Both the position numbers and the translations under genes were made by a program. From Cellulosimicrobium composti (lineage in GTDB: Bacteria > Actinomycetota > Actinomycetes > Actinomycetales > Cellulomonadaceae), in the NCBI RefSeq assembly GCF_009711085.1, contig NZ_WMKA01000005.1:96601-160600 (forward strand): DNA of 64,000 bases. Direction: 5' to 3'. Numbering within the stretch: the first letter of the stretch is position 1; every line of letters starts with the position of its first letter. Below the pieces are notes generated by a model, which was given only the letters and a program-made list of their open reading frames with translations, was not told the origin of the DNA and ran no database searches. Of this stretch, positions 25,501 through 34,000 are shown one piece after another.

Positions 25501-27111
25501 GTGAGAACGTTCACACTGACCCTGACCGGCCGCGCCGTCGCGGCCGTCGTCGCCCTCGTGCTCGCGCTCGCCGCTCTCGCCGCGGCTGTCGCGTACACCG
25601 TCGCCGACTCCCGCTCGACGGCCGCCGCGGCCCGCGCCGAGGGCGAGGCGCCGCCGGTGCTCGCGGCGGGCGCGACCAACCCGCTCGGCATCACGTCCGC
25701 GCGCTACGCGACCGCCACGGCGACCGCCGCGACCGGGAAGCCGAAGGTCGTCGTCGTCGCGACCGGCGGCACCATGGCCGGCAAGGCCACCGGCCGCGAC
25801 ACGTTCACGAGCTACCGCGCCGGCACGTACCTCATGGAGGACATGCTCGACACGCTGCGCCCGGAGCTCGACGCCGTCGCGGACGTCACCGCCGTCCAGT
25901 TCGGCAACGCGGGCTCGTCCGGCTACTCGATGGAGCAGTTCCACGCGCTCACGCTCGAGGTGGAGAAGCAGCTCGAGACGGCGGACGCCGTCGTGGTGAC
26001 GACCGGCACCGACACGCAGGAGGAGTTCGCGTACTGGCTCGACCTCACGGTGCGCTCGCGCAAGCCCGTCGTGACGTCCGGGTCCATGCGTCCGTGGGGG
26101 GCGGGCGCCGGGCCGGACTCCGACCTCGTGTTCGGCACCGACGCGCCCGCGAACCTCTACAACGCGATCAAGGTGGCCGCGTCGCAGCAGACGTACTGCT
26201 TCGGCACCGTGCTCATGCTCAACGACGAGATCCAGGCGGCCCGCGAGGTCACCAAGACCAACTCCTACCGCACCGACACGTTCCAGACGCGCGAGTACGG
26301 CGTGCTCGGCTGGATCGACGGCAGCAACATCACGCTCGGCCGCGCCCCGGCGCGCGTCATGGCGTGCGACAGCGAGGAGTGGTTCACGCCGTTCGACCTC
26401 TCCCAGGTCGACCCGAAGGCGCTGCCCCGCGTCGAGATCCTCGTGTCCTACCAGCAGGCCGGCGGCGAGGCCGTGACGGCGTTCGCGAACGCGGGTGTCC
26501 AGGGCATCGTCACGGCGGGCACCGGCGCGGGCGGGATCTCGTCGGCCATGAGCCAGGCGCGTACCGCGGCGGTCCGCGAGGGCGTGTGGTTCGTCTCGAC
26601 GACGCGCACCGGGTCGGGGTCGTCGTACGGCGGCGGGAACGGCATCATCGCGGGCGGCGACCTCACGGCCGTCAAGGCGCGGCTCCTGCTGCTGCTGTCG
26701 CGCGCCTTCACCGACGACTTCGCGACGGCGCAGGGCTGGTTCGCCACCTACGGCTCGCGGTCGTTCGACCAGTCCACCACGGCGGGCACGATCGGTGCCG
26801 AGCCGGGCTCGACCTCGGTGTCCTTCACCGCGACGGCGACGCCGGTCTGCAAGGCCGCGGGCAACAAGCTGTGGCTCACGGCGTCGGTGACGAACACGGA
26901 CACCGTGCCGATCGACGTGCACGTGACGTCGTCGTCCGGCGAGCACACGTTCACCGCGGTCCCCGCGGGCGAGACGGCGGAGAAGACGTTCTCGGTGAAG
27001 GGCAAGACGCTCCCGGCGGGCGAGGTCGCGCTCGTCGCGACGAAGAACGTCGACGGCCGGACCGTCGAGACGGAGGCCGCCGCGGCCTACCCGGAGACGG
27101 CGTGCCGGTGA
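25501..27111 (+). CDS. Secreted or membrane-anchored type II L-asparaginase with C-terminal module
   Basis: A 536-residue protein: an N-terminal hydrophobic helix (about 8-34) as signal or anchor, the asparaginase domain (about 80-415) and an extra beta-rich C-terminal domain (about 430-536) with two Cys. The two active-site threonine loops are present: ATGGTMAGK (T91) and TTGTDTQEE (T168 to D171). YNAIKVAAS supplies the usual third region. It hydrolyses asparagine outside the membrane to aspartate and ammonia, providing nitrogen. The extra domain resembles that of the convergent esterase. The start is GTG 25501. The poor upstream ribosome site leaves some doubt, but the signal sequence supports this start. 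Confidence 0.93.
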   Translation: MRTFTLTLTGRAVAAVVALVLALAALAAAVAYTVADSRSTAAAARAEGEAPPVLAAGATNPLGITSARYATATATAATGKPKVVVVATGGTMAGKATGRDTFTSYRAGTYLMEDMLDTLRPELDAVADVTAVQFGNAGSSGYSMEQFHALTLEVEKQLETADAVVVTTGTDTQEEFAYWLDLTVRSRKPVVTSGSMRPWGAGAGPDSDLVFGTDAPANLYNAIKVAASQQTYCFGTVLMLNDEIQAAREVTKTNSYRTDTFQTREYGVLGWIDGSNITLGRAPARVMACDSEEWFTPFDLSQVDPKALPRVEILVSYQQAGGEAVTAFANAGVQGIVTAGTGAGGISSAMSQARTAAVREGVWFVSTTRTGSGSSYGGGNGIIAGGDLTAVKARLLLLLSRAFTDDFATAQGWFATYGSRSFDQSTTAGTIGAEPGSTSVSFTATATPVCKAAGNKLWLTASVTNTDTVPIDVHVTSSSGEHTFTAVPAGETAEKTFSVKGKTLPAGEVALVATKNVDGRTVETEAAAAYPETACR

Positions 27112-27127
27112 CCTGACCCGCCGCCGC

Positions 27128-27208
27128 GCCGAACACGGGGTTGCTGTCGTTATCCGGGCGATCACGACAGCAACCCCGTGCTCGGCCGCGTGCAGGGTCG
27201 TTCTCGGC
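27128..27208 (-). repeat. 81-bp palindromic intergenic element, copy 2
   Basis: Inverted relative to copy 1 at 1863-1943; 71 of 81 positions match without gaps. The inner perfect stem is 17 bp here (27134-27150 with 27164-27180) around a 13-nt loop whose reverse complement resembles the copy 1 loop. As in copy 1, it lies between the 3' ends of convergent genes (stops at 27111 and 27222). Confidence 0.85.
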
Positions 27209-27221
27209 GGTGCGGCCGCCG

Positions 27222-29717
27222 TCAGCCGCAGGCGAGCGCGTCGTACGGGACGACGGCGGTGCGACCCTCGGCGGTCGCGGTCGCCTCGCCCGCGGGCACC
27301 TCGGCGGCCCGGACCGGGAACGCCTGGTAGGCGCTCGCGCCCGGCGCGACGCCCGTGACGACGCGCGTGCCGTACGGCGTCGCGAGCTCGACGTCGACGG
27401 GCGCGTCCGCGGTGCTCGTCGCGCGCACGGCGACGTAGGCGTTGCCCGCGAGGCACCGCGTCTCGGCGGTCACGGTCAGCGGCGGCTCGCCCGGACCGGA
27501 GGGCCCCGGCACGACGGCGTCCCACGGCACGCGCGCGACGAACACGTCCGCGGCGCCCGCGTTCGCCGTGCCGGCGGGCGCCCCGTAGGTCAGCCCGGTG
27601 AGCAGCGCCGCGCCCTCACGGCCGTCGGCGGCGGGCGCGGGGGCCGCGAACAGGTTCGCGTCGTCCCACTCGTCGGCGCCGTCGCGCTCGCGCGACCCGG
27701 TCTGCGTCGCCTCGCCCGGGGTCCCGTCGGCCGCGACGGGGACCGTCACGACGTCCACCCCGCCCACGGCCGAGCCCATCGCGCCGTACGTCGTCCCGAC
27801 GACGAGCACGGCGTCGTCCGCGCCGAGCACGCCCGTGACGCCGCGGTCGTCGGTCGCCGTGCCGACCTGCGTCGTCCACAGGACCTCTCCCGTGGCGTCG
27901 AGGGCGCGCACGACGACGTCGTTGTCCCCGAGGGCGCCGCCCTCGCCGAGCGCACCGCGCGTGTGCCCGACGACGACGACCGACCCGTCCGACCGGACGA
28001 CGAGGCCGCTGACCTGGTCGTTCTCGCCCGTCGCGACGGCGCGCAGCCACTCCTGCTCACCGTCCGCGTCGTACCGCGCGATCCAGCCGTCGTTCGCGCC
28101 CGCGTGCTCGACCCCGGGCATCCCGCCGCCCGACACCCCGCCCACGTACACCGCGCCGTCGGGCGACGCCGCGACCGCGAGCGCCTTGTCCTCGCCCGCG
28201 CCGCCGACCTGCCGCAGCCACAGCAGGTCGCCGTCGGCGGAGACCCGGCCGAGCAGCGCGTCCTTGTCCCCCGCGCTCGGGGTGTCGCCCACGGCGCCGC
28301 TCGTGTACCCGGCGACGTAGGCGCCGCCCGCGCCGTCGGGCGCGACGGCGTAGAAGCGGTCGGCGGCCTCGGGGTCGCCGGTCTGGAGCGTCCAGGCGCG
28401 CTCGCCGTCGGCGGTGACGGCCGCGACGAACCCGTCGTCGCGCGTCGTGCCCGCGTGGGCGCCGTCGAGGTCGCCCTTGGTGTACCCGGCGACGAGCACG
28501 CCGCCGTCGGCGCCCGGCACGACGCCGTACGCGCGGTCGTCCGCGGCCGTCGCGACCGCGTGCCGCCAGACCTCGGCGCCGTCGGCGTCGCGCCGCACGA
28601 CGACCGTGTCGAGCCCGCCCGCGGGCTCGTACCCGTCCCACGCACCGGCGAGGCTCAGCGCGACGGCGGTGCCGCCGTCGGGCAGGGCCGCGACCCCGCC
28701 CGCGCGGTCGTCGCCCGCGGAGCCGACCAGCGCGGCGTCCCACGGCGCGGCGGGCTCGGTGCGCAGGCGCGCCGAGACGTCGACGATCCCCTCGCGGAAC
28801 GCGGGCCGCCAGACCTCCCAGTCGTGGCCGCCGTCGAGCACGCGCAGCTCGGCCGTCACGCCTGGGACGCGGCGCGCCTGGTTGTAGAGGCGCGCGGACT
28901 CGAAGTCGAGGTCGTGCGTGGCGTCGGCCGGGTCGGGGTTGGCCCACTCGTCGTCGCCGACGGCGACGAACAGGTGCACCGGGAGCGCCGGGTCGAGCGC
29001 CGCAAGCGCCGCCGGGTAGGCCAGCTCCGTGTACCGGTCGGCGTCGAAGAGCGCGGTGCCGACGCCGTAGGCGCCGTAGTCGCGGGCCGAGGAGTCCGCG
29101 GGCGGCTGCGGCACGTAGACGGCGGGGCTCAGCACGATGCCCGCGGAGAACGTGTCCTGGTGCGCGAGCGTGAACCGCAGCGCGCCCGCGCCGCCCATGG
29201 AGTAGCCCCCGACGGCACGCGCCTCGCGGTCCTCGACCGTGCGGTACGTCGCGTCGACGTGCTCGACGAGGTCGCGCGTGAACGCGGTCTCGACGGCGGT
29301 CCCGGCACCGGCGCCCGTCGCGTCCCCGGTGTAGAGCGAGTCCGTGTACCAGGAGCCGCGGTCGTTCCACGGCGCGTCGGGCATGACGACGACTATCGGC
29401 TGGATCTCGCCCGCCCCGATGAGCTCGTCGAGATCGCCCGTGACCTGCTGCCACGCGGCCTGCGTGTCGCCGCGACCGTGCAGCAGGTAGAGCGTCGGGT
29501 ACTCCTGCTCGGCGCCGTCGTAGCCGGGCGGCAGGTAGACCGTGTAGTCGATCGGTCCGGCCGCGGAGTCCGCGACCCGCCCCGCCTCGACCGTGCCCTG
29601 CTCCGCGGCGGTCGCGGGCAGCGCGAGCGCCGCCCCGCCGATCGTCGCGCTCACCGCGAGCGCCGTGAGCGCCGCCGTCGTGCGGGGCCGCCGGTGCGGC
29701 CGTCGTGCTGCGTCCAT
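27222..29717 (-). CDS. Secreted esterase fused to a beta-propeller
   Basis: An 831-residue exported protein. After a signal peptide (1-38) comes an esterase D/feruloyl-esterase-type alpha/beta hydrolase (about 40-330) with YLLHGRGDTQAAW, the nucleophile motif GGYSMGG (S173) and a late GGHDWEVWRP supplying the His. A propeller of SBBP-like repeats follows (about 335-735), each with a G-DD or ADDR start and a VVVGYT or VAGYTSG strand. The last about 85 residues form a two-Cys module like the asparaginase C-terminus. Such esterases free acyl or feruloyl groups from polysaccharides; the propeller may bind substrate. The start at ATG 29717 has GAGGAG. It lies beyond the terminator of the upstream operon. 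Confidence 0.87.
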   Translation of the reverse strand: MDAARRPHRRPRTTAALTALAVSATIGGAALALPATAAEQGTVEAGRVADSAAGPIDYTVYLPPGYDGAEQEYPTLYLLHGRGDTQAAWQQVTGDLDELIGAGEIQPIVVVMPDAPWNDRGSWYTDSLYTGDATGAGAGTAVETAFTRDLVEHVDATYRTVEDREARAVGGYSMGGAGALRFTLAHQDTFSAGIVLSPAVYVPQPPADSSARDYGAYGVGTALFDADRYTELAYPAALAALDPALPVHLFVAVGDDEWANPDPADATHDLDFESARLYNQARRVPGVTAELRVLDGGHDWEVWRPAFREGIVDVSARLRTEPAAPWDAALVGSAGDDRAGGVAALPDGGTAVALSLAGAWDGYEPAGGLDTVVVRRDADGAEVWRHAVATAADDRAYGVVPGADGGVLVAGYTKGDLDGAHAGTTRDDGFVAAVTADGERAWTLQTGDPEAADRFYAVAPDGAGGAYVAGYTSGAVGDTPSAGDKDALLGRVSADGDLLWLRQVGGAGEDKALAVAASPDGAVYVGGVSGGGMPGVEHAGANDGWIARYDADGEQEWLRAVATGENDQVSGLVVRSDGSVVVVGHTRGALGEGGALGDNDVVVRALDATGEVLWTTQVGTATDDRGVTGVLGADDAVLVVGTTYGAMGSAVGGVDVVTVPVAADGTPGEATQTGSRERDGADEWDDANLFAAPAPAADGREGAALLTGLTYGAPAGTANAGAADVFVARVPWDAVVPGPSGPGEPPLTVTAETRCLAGNAYVAVRATSTADAPVDVELATPYGTRVVTGVAPGASAYQAFPVRAAEVPAGEATATAEGRTAVVPYDALACG

Positions 29718-29750
29718 CGTGTCTCCTCGTCGAGATCGGGTGGTCGGTCT

Positions 29751-29778
29751 CCCGCCGAGCACGGTCGTGCTCGGCGGG
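29751..29778 (-). terminator. Terminator of the DraG/CoA operon
   Basis: A perfect 12-bp stem (29751-29762 with 29767-29778) with a 4-nt loop begins directly after the stop of the CoA lyase gene at 29779. It marks the 3' end of the long minus-strand operon. Confidence 0.75.
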
Positions 29779-30642
29779 TCACCCCGCCGGGCGGCGCGCG
29801 GCGAGCGCGAGCACGGTGCGCGCGCGCTCGACCATCGCGACGTCGAGGAACGTGCCGTCCGCCAGCGCGACGACGCCCGTGCCCGACGCCGCGGCGTCAC
29901 CCACGCGCTCGACGACCTCGCGCGCGCGTGCCTCCTCGTCCGGCGTCGGGAGGAACGCGTCGCGGATCGTGTCGAGCTGTCCCGGGTGGATCGCGGTGCG
30001 GCCGCAGAAGCCGAGCGCGCGACCGGCGCGGCACGACGCCGCGAGCCCGTCGAGGTCGCGCACGTGCGTGTACGCGGACATCGCGGGCGACGGCAGTCCC
30101 GCCGCCCGCGCCGCGACGACGACGCGGCTGCGCGCCCACGCGAGCCCGGCCTCGTCGTCGACCCGTAGGTCGGAGCGCAGGTCGGCCTCGCCGAGCCCGA
30201 GCGACGCGACCTGCGGCGACGCCGTCGCGAGCTCGAACGCGCGCTCGACGCCGAGCGCCGACTCGACGAGCAGGTGCAGCGCCCGCCCGGGGAGCGCGGC
30301 GGCGAGCGCGCGCACGTCGTCGGCCGACTCGACCTTCGGCACGCGCGCACCGACCGCGAGCGGCAGGCCCGCGAGCGCCCCGACGTCGTCGGCGTGCCAC
30401 GGCGTCGCGGGGTGGTTGACCCGCACCTGGACCCCGCGGGCGGCGGCCGCGTCGTCGAGCAGCTCGACGACGTATCCCCGCGCCTCGTCCTTGCGCGCCG
30501 GCGCGACGGCGTCCTCGAGGTCCACGAGCACGACGTCGGCCGCCGACCCGAGCGCCTTCGCCACCCGGTCCGGCCGGTCCGCGGGCACGTACAGCAGCGT
30601 CAGCGGCGGCGCGGCGCCCGGCCGGTCGCCCGGGCCCGTCAC
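29779..30642 (-). CDS. HpcH/HpaI-aldolase-family CoA ester lyase (CitE-like)
   Basis: A 287-residue TIM-barrel protein with the CitE-like set: LLYVPADRPDRVAKAL at the start, VDLEDAVAP (the DLEDAV loop), VRVNHPATPW, LHLLVESALGVERAFEL (Mg-binding Glu) and LGEADLRSDL (Mg-binding Asp). Relatives cleave malyl-, citramalyl-, citryl- or similar 3-hydroxyacyl-CoA esters into acetyl- or acyl-CoA and a 2-oxoacid. GTG 30642 overlaps the CoA transferase stop by 4 nt. It is the last gene of the operon, so the pathway probably ends in a CoA-ester cleavage. The exact thioester is unknown. Confidence 0.9.
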   Translation of the reverse strand: MTGPGDRPGAAPPLTLLYVPADRPDRVAKALGSAADVVLVDLEDAVAPARKDEARGYVVELLDDAAAARGVQVRVNHPATPWHADDVGALAGLPLAVGARVPKVESADDVRALAAALPGRALHLLVESALGVERAFELATASPQVASLGLGEADLRSDLRVDDEAGLAWARSRVVVAARAAGLPSPAMSAYTHVRDLDGLAASCRAGRALGFCGRTAIHPGQLDTIRDAFLPTPDEEARAREVVERVGDAAASGTGVVALADGTFLDVAMVERARTVLALAARRPAG

Positions 30643-31859
30643 ACCGCCCCCTCGGCCCGGAGCTCCGCGACGCGCTCGGGCGTGAACCCGAGCTCGCCGA
30701 GCACGGCGTCGGTGTCGGCGCCGTGGGGGCGGCCGGTGAAGCGGATGACGCCGTCGTTGTCGGAGAGCCGGAACAGCGGGCCCTGCATGAGCATCGGCCC
30801 GAGGTCGGGGTCCTCGATCTCGTGGATCGTGCCGAGCGCGCGGAACTGCGGGTCGTCGACGATGTCGTGCGCGTCGTAGATCGGCGCGACGGCGGCCTGC
30901 GCCTCCTCGAACGCGGCGACGACCTCGTCGCGCGTGCGCTGCGCGATCCAGCCGCCGACGGCCTCGTCGAGCAGGTCGGCGTGCTGCGCGCGCTCGACGC
31001 CGCTGGCGAACCACGGCTCGTCGACGATCTCGGGGCGCCCGACGAGGCGCATGACGCGCTCGGCGATGGACTGCGCCGACGTCGACACCGCGACCCACTG
31101 CCCGTCGCGCGTGCGATAGGTGTTGCGGGGCGCGTTGTTCGCGGACCGGTTGCCGGTGCGCGGCTGCACGGTGCGGAGCTGGTCCCAGCGCGTGATCTGC
31201 GGCCCGAGCATCGCGAGGATGGGCTCGATGATCGCCGTGTCGACGACCTGCCCGTGCCCGGTGCGCTCGCGCGTGGACAGCGCGACCATGACGGCGAACG
31301 CGGTCGCGAGCGACGCGACACCGTCGGCGAGCCCGAACGGCGGGAGGGTCGGCGGGCCGTCGGGCTCGCCGGTCATCGCGGCGAACCCGCTCATCGCCTC
31401 GGCGAGCGTCCCGAACCCGGGGCGGGTGCGGTACGGCCCCACCTGCCCGAACCCGCTGACGCGCGCGAGCACGAGCCGCGGGTTGCGCGCGGACAGCTCG
31501 TCGTAGCCGAGTCCCCAGCGCTCGAGCGTGCCCGGCCGGAAGTTCTCGATGACGACGTCGGCCTCGGCGACGAGCGCGAGGAACACCTCGCGGCCGCCGT
31601 CGCTGCCGAGGTTCGCGGTGACGGTGCGCTTGTTGCGCCCGAGCGTCTTCCACCACAGGTTGACGCCGTCCTTCGCGGCGCCGTGGGTGCGCGACGGGTC
31701 GGGCTTCGTGGGGTGCTCGACCTTGACGACGTCGGCGCCCAGGTCGCCGAGGTGCATCGCGGCCATGGGGCCGGCGAACAGCGTCGACGCGTCGATCACG
31801 CGCAGACCGGCGAGCGCGCCGGCGGCGGGGTCGCGCGAGACGCGGGGTGCGTCGGTCAT
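30639..31859 (-). CDS. CaiB/BaiF-family (type III) CoA transferase
   Basis: A 406-residue protein of normal family length. It opens LAGLRVIDASTLFAGPMAAMHLGDLGADVVKVEHP, split here only by function: the first half binds CoA, and the second has KDGVNLWWKTLGRNKRTVTANL. GHGQVVDTAIIEP carries the Asp that forms the acyl-enzyme anhydride in the family. Type III transferases move CoA between carboxylic acids. Coupled by 4-nt overlaps to the fusion protein before it and to the CoA lyase after it, it most likely activates an organic acid for cleavage by that lyase. The start at ATG 31859 overlaps the upstream stop (ATGA). Confidence 0.92.
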   Translation of the reverse strand: MTDAPRVSRDPAAGALAGLRVIDASTLFAGPMAAMHLGDLGADVVKVEHPTKPDPSRTHGAAKDGVNLWWKTLGRNKRTVTANLGSDGGREVFLALVAEADVVIENFRPGTLERWGLGYDELSARNPRLVLARVSGFGQVGPYRTRPGFGTLAEAMSGFAAMTGEPDGPPTLPPFGLADGVASLATAFAVMVALSTRERTGHGQVVDTAIIEPILAMLGPQITRWDQLRTVQPRTGNRSANNAPRNTYRTRDGQWVAVSTSAQSIAERVMRLVGRPEIVDEPWFASGVERAQHADLLDEAVGGWIAQRTRDEVVAAFEEAQAAVAPIYDAHDIVDDPQFRALGTIHEIEDPDLGPMLMQGPLFRLSDNDGVIRFTGRPHGADTDAVLGELGFTPERVAELRAEGAV

Positions 31860-33952
31860 GCCGTCACCTCCTCCGTGAGCAGGTCCCACGCGCAGCGGAA
31901 CCCCACGGTCGCGCCGCGCGCGAGCCCCAGGCCGGGAACGAGGAGCTTGACCGCGTAGTCGGGGGCGTGTCGTCCGCCCTCGACGTACCAGTCGGAGCCC
32001 TCGGCGCGGTAGTCGCTGCCGCCCTTGAGCATGACGAACCGCGTGCGACCGTCGGAGTGCTCGGACGCCGTCCAGCTCCACACGGCGGGCTCGCCGCGCG
32101 TCCAGCCGGGCTGCCCGGCGGCGAGCTGCCACTCGTCCTCGGTGGGCAGGCGCCCGCCGCGCCACGCGCAGTACGCGCGCGCGTCGTCGAGGTCGACGAA
32201 CGTCACGGGCTCGTCCTCGGTGCCGGGTGCGGGACGCCCGTCGACCCAGTGAGCGAGGAAGCGGTGCGCGACGGCGGGCGCGTACCCGGTCGCGGCGACG
32301 AACTCCGCGAACTGCGCGTTCGTCACGTCGGCCCCGACCGCGACCGGCGCGGCGAGCTCGCCGTCGCGCTGGAGGGTCCGTGCGTCGTGCAGGCGCGGCG
32401 GGAGCGGCTTCCACTCGTCCACGTACGGCGCGCCCTGGTACATGCCGGTTTCGCGCGCGCGGTACCGGACGGTCAGCACGTACGGCCCGGCGGGCACGAC
32501 GACGGCGCCCGGCTCGGGCGCGCCCGTTACCTCCTCGGCCCCGCCCTGCCCGACGTCGGCGCCCCGCCCGGCCGGGTCCGTCACCCCGGTCGACCTGGAG
32601 GGAGAGGCGGACGCGTCGAGGCGGCGCGCGAGCCGGTGCGGGAACCGTGCGTCGGGGTCGTGGGGCACGGACGTGTCGAGCGAGGCGACCACGTCGCGCA
32701 GGTGCGGCAGCCACGCGGGCTCGTCGGCGCCGTCGGCCACGTGCAGCGCTGCGGCGATCCCCCGACCGGGCACGCGCACGTCCGCGCCGGCCGCGCCGGC
32801 TGCACCGCCCGCGCCAGCCGCGTCGTCCCCGCCGCGCGCGAGCAGCGGGCCCGCGTAGTCGGCGTCGCCCCGGTTGACGAGCGTCCACAGCGTCACGCCG
32901 TCGAGCTCCCAGCGCGACGCGTACACCCCCGCAGCCTCGGCCTCGGGCGCGAGCTCGGCGAGCGGCGTCCACGCGCCGTCGAGCAGCAGCGGCCGGGCCG
33001 CGCGCTGGACCGTGACCAGGCGCTTCACGGTCGCGGCGTCGCGCGGCGACCAGCCGACCCACACGCCGAACACGACCTCCCACACCATGACGCCCACGCC
33101 GTTGAGCCACGCGGACTGGAGCTCCTCGGAGTGGTCGCGGTGCCAGCGGCGCACGTGGTGCTGCATGTGCCGGCGCTCGTACCAGTGCGCGCGCAGCACG
33201 CCGGGCACGGGCGAGTCGGCGAAGAACTGCGCCCACGACGACGAGTGGTCCTCGATGCGCTCGACCGGGAGCTTCGACTCGCCCTCCAGGACGATGCCCG
33301 GGCGCGCGGCCTCGAGCCGCGCGACGAGCTCCGGCTCGGCCTTCTTCAGGGTGTCGAGGAAGACGCCGTCGGCGCCGAGGTCCCGCACGAGCGCGGCGAG
33401 CTCGGTGAGGTCGTCGTCGCCGCGGCGCGTGCCGACGTCCCACGGGTTGTAGTCGACGAACACGTGCAGGCCCGCGTCGTGGAAGGTCCGCACGAGGTCG
33501 ACGATCCCCGGGACGTCGCGGTAGAAGTCCCACTGGTTGCGGTCGTCGATCCCGATGACGGGGTACGCGTGCCACAGCACGACGGCGTCGAGGCCGCCGA
33601 ACCGCTCGCGCGCGTCCGCGAGGAACCGCTCGGGCGTGAACCGGTGCTCGGCGAACGAGTACAGCAGCTCGTCCCACAGCCAGACCTGCGCGACCGTCGA
33701 GCACCCCGCGGCCCACGCCGCGTCCGGGCGGTCGTACGCCGCGCCCGTGTACCCGTGGCGACGGCGCGCGTCGTCGCGCCACGCGGCGAGGCGCTCGCGC
33801 CAGGCCGGGCGGTCGGCGGGGTCGGCCGGGCCGACGAAGATCTTCGCCTCGTCGAGCGCGAGGGACTGCTCGGGCGTGAGCGGCCCGTCGAGCGCGACGT
33901 CGGTGGGCCGGTCGATGGGCCGCGGGACGAGCGGGTCGAACGTGTAGGTCAT
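31856..33952 (-). CDS. TIM-barrel glycoside-hydrolase-like protein fused to a SUMF1/FGE-like domain
   Basis: A 698-residue cytoplasmic protein with no signal peptide. Residues about 30-400 look like a glycosidase-type barrel (VVLWHAYPVIGIDDRNQWDF, LHVFVDYNPWDVGT, ADGVFLDTLKKAEPEL, IVLEGESKLPVERIEDH), with acidic residues at strand ends as in GH clans; I cannot name the family. An Ala/Gly-rich linker follows. Residues about 490-698 form a formylglycine-generating-enzyme-like (SUMF1/EgtB/PvdO) domain: PAGPYVLTVRYRARETGMYQ, DVTNAQFAEFVAATGY, RAYCAWRGGRLPTEDEWQ and GFRCAW. No sulfatase gene is nearby, so a true FGE role is doubtful. The start at ATG 33952 is 48 nt after the ribokinase gene. Confidence 0.78.
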   Translation of the reverse strand: MTYTFDPLVPRPIDRPTDVALDGPLTPEQSLALDEAKIFVGPADPADRPAWRERLAAWRDDARRRHGYTGAAYDRPDAAWAAGCSTVAQVWLWDELLYSFAEHRFTPERFLADARERFGGLDAVVLWHAYPVIGIDDRNQWDFYRDVPGIVDLVRTFHDAGLHVFVDYNPWDVGTRRGDDDLTELAALVRDLGADGVFLDTLKKAEPELVARLEAARPGIVLEGESKLPVERIEDHSSSWAQFFADSPVPGVLRAHWYERRHMQHHVRRWHRDHSEELQSAWLNGVGVMVWEVVFGVWVGWSPRDAATVKRLVTVQRAARPLLLDGAWTPLAELAPEAEAAGVYASRWELDGVTLWTLVNRGDADYAGPLLARGGDDAAGAGGAAGAAGADVRVPGRGIAAALHVADGADEPAWLPHLRDVVASLDTSVPHDPDARFPHRLARRLDASASPSRSTGVTDPAGRGADVGQGGAEEVTGAPEPGAVVVPAGPYVLTVRYRARETGMYQGAPYVDEWKPLPPRLHDARTLQRDGELAAPVAVGADVTNAQFAEFVAATGYAPAVAHRFLAHWVDGRPAPGTEDEPVTFVDLDDARAYCAWRGGRLPTEDEWQLAAGQPGWTRGEPAVWSWTASEHSDGRTRFVMLKGGSDYRAEGSDWYVEGGRHAPDYAVKLLVPGLGLARGATVGFRCAWDLLTEEVTA

Positions 33953-34000
33953 GGTGCCTTTCCCTCGGCGGGCGGGGCCCGCGCTCGGTCGTGCGGGTGG

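Noticed and set aside
31856..33952. SUMF1 domain as a sulfatase-activating formylglycine enzyme
   Set aside because: No sulfatase gene exists in the window and the domain is fused to a barrel, so this reading has no support.
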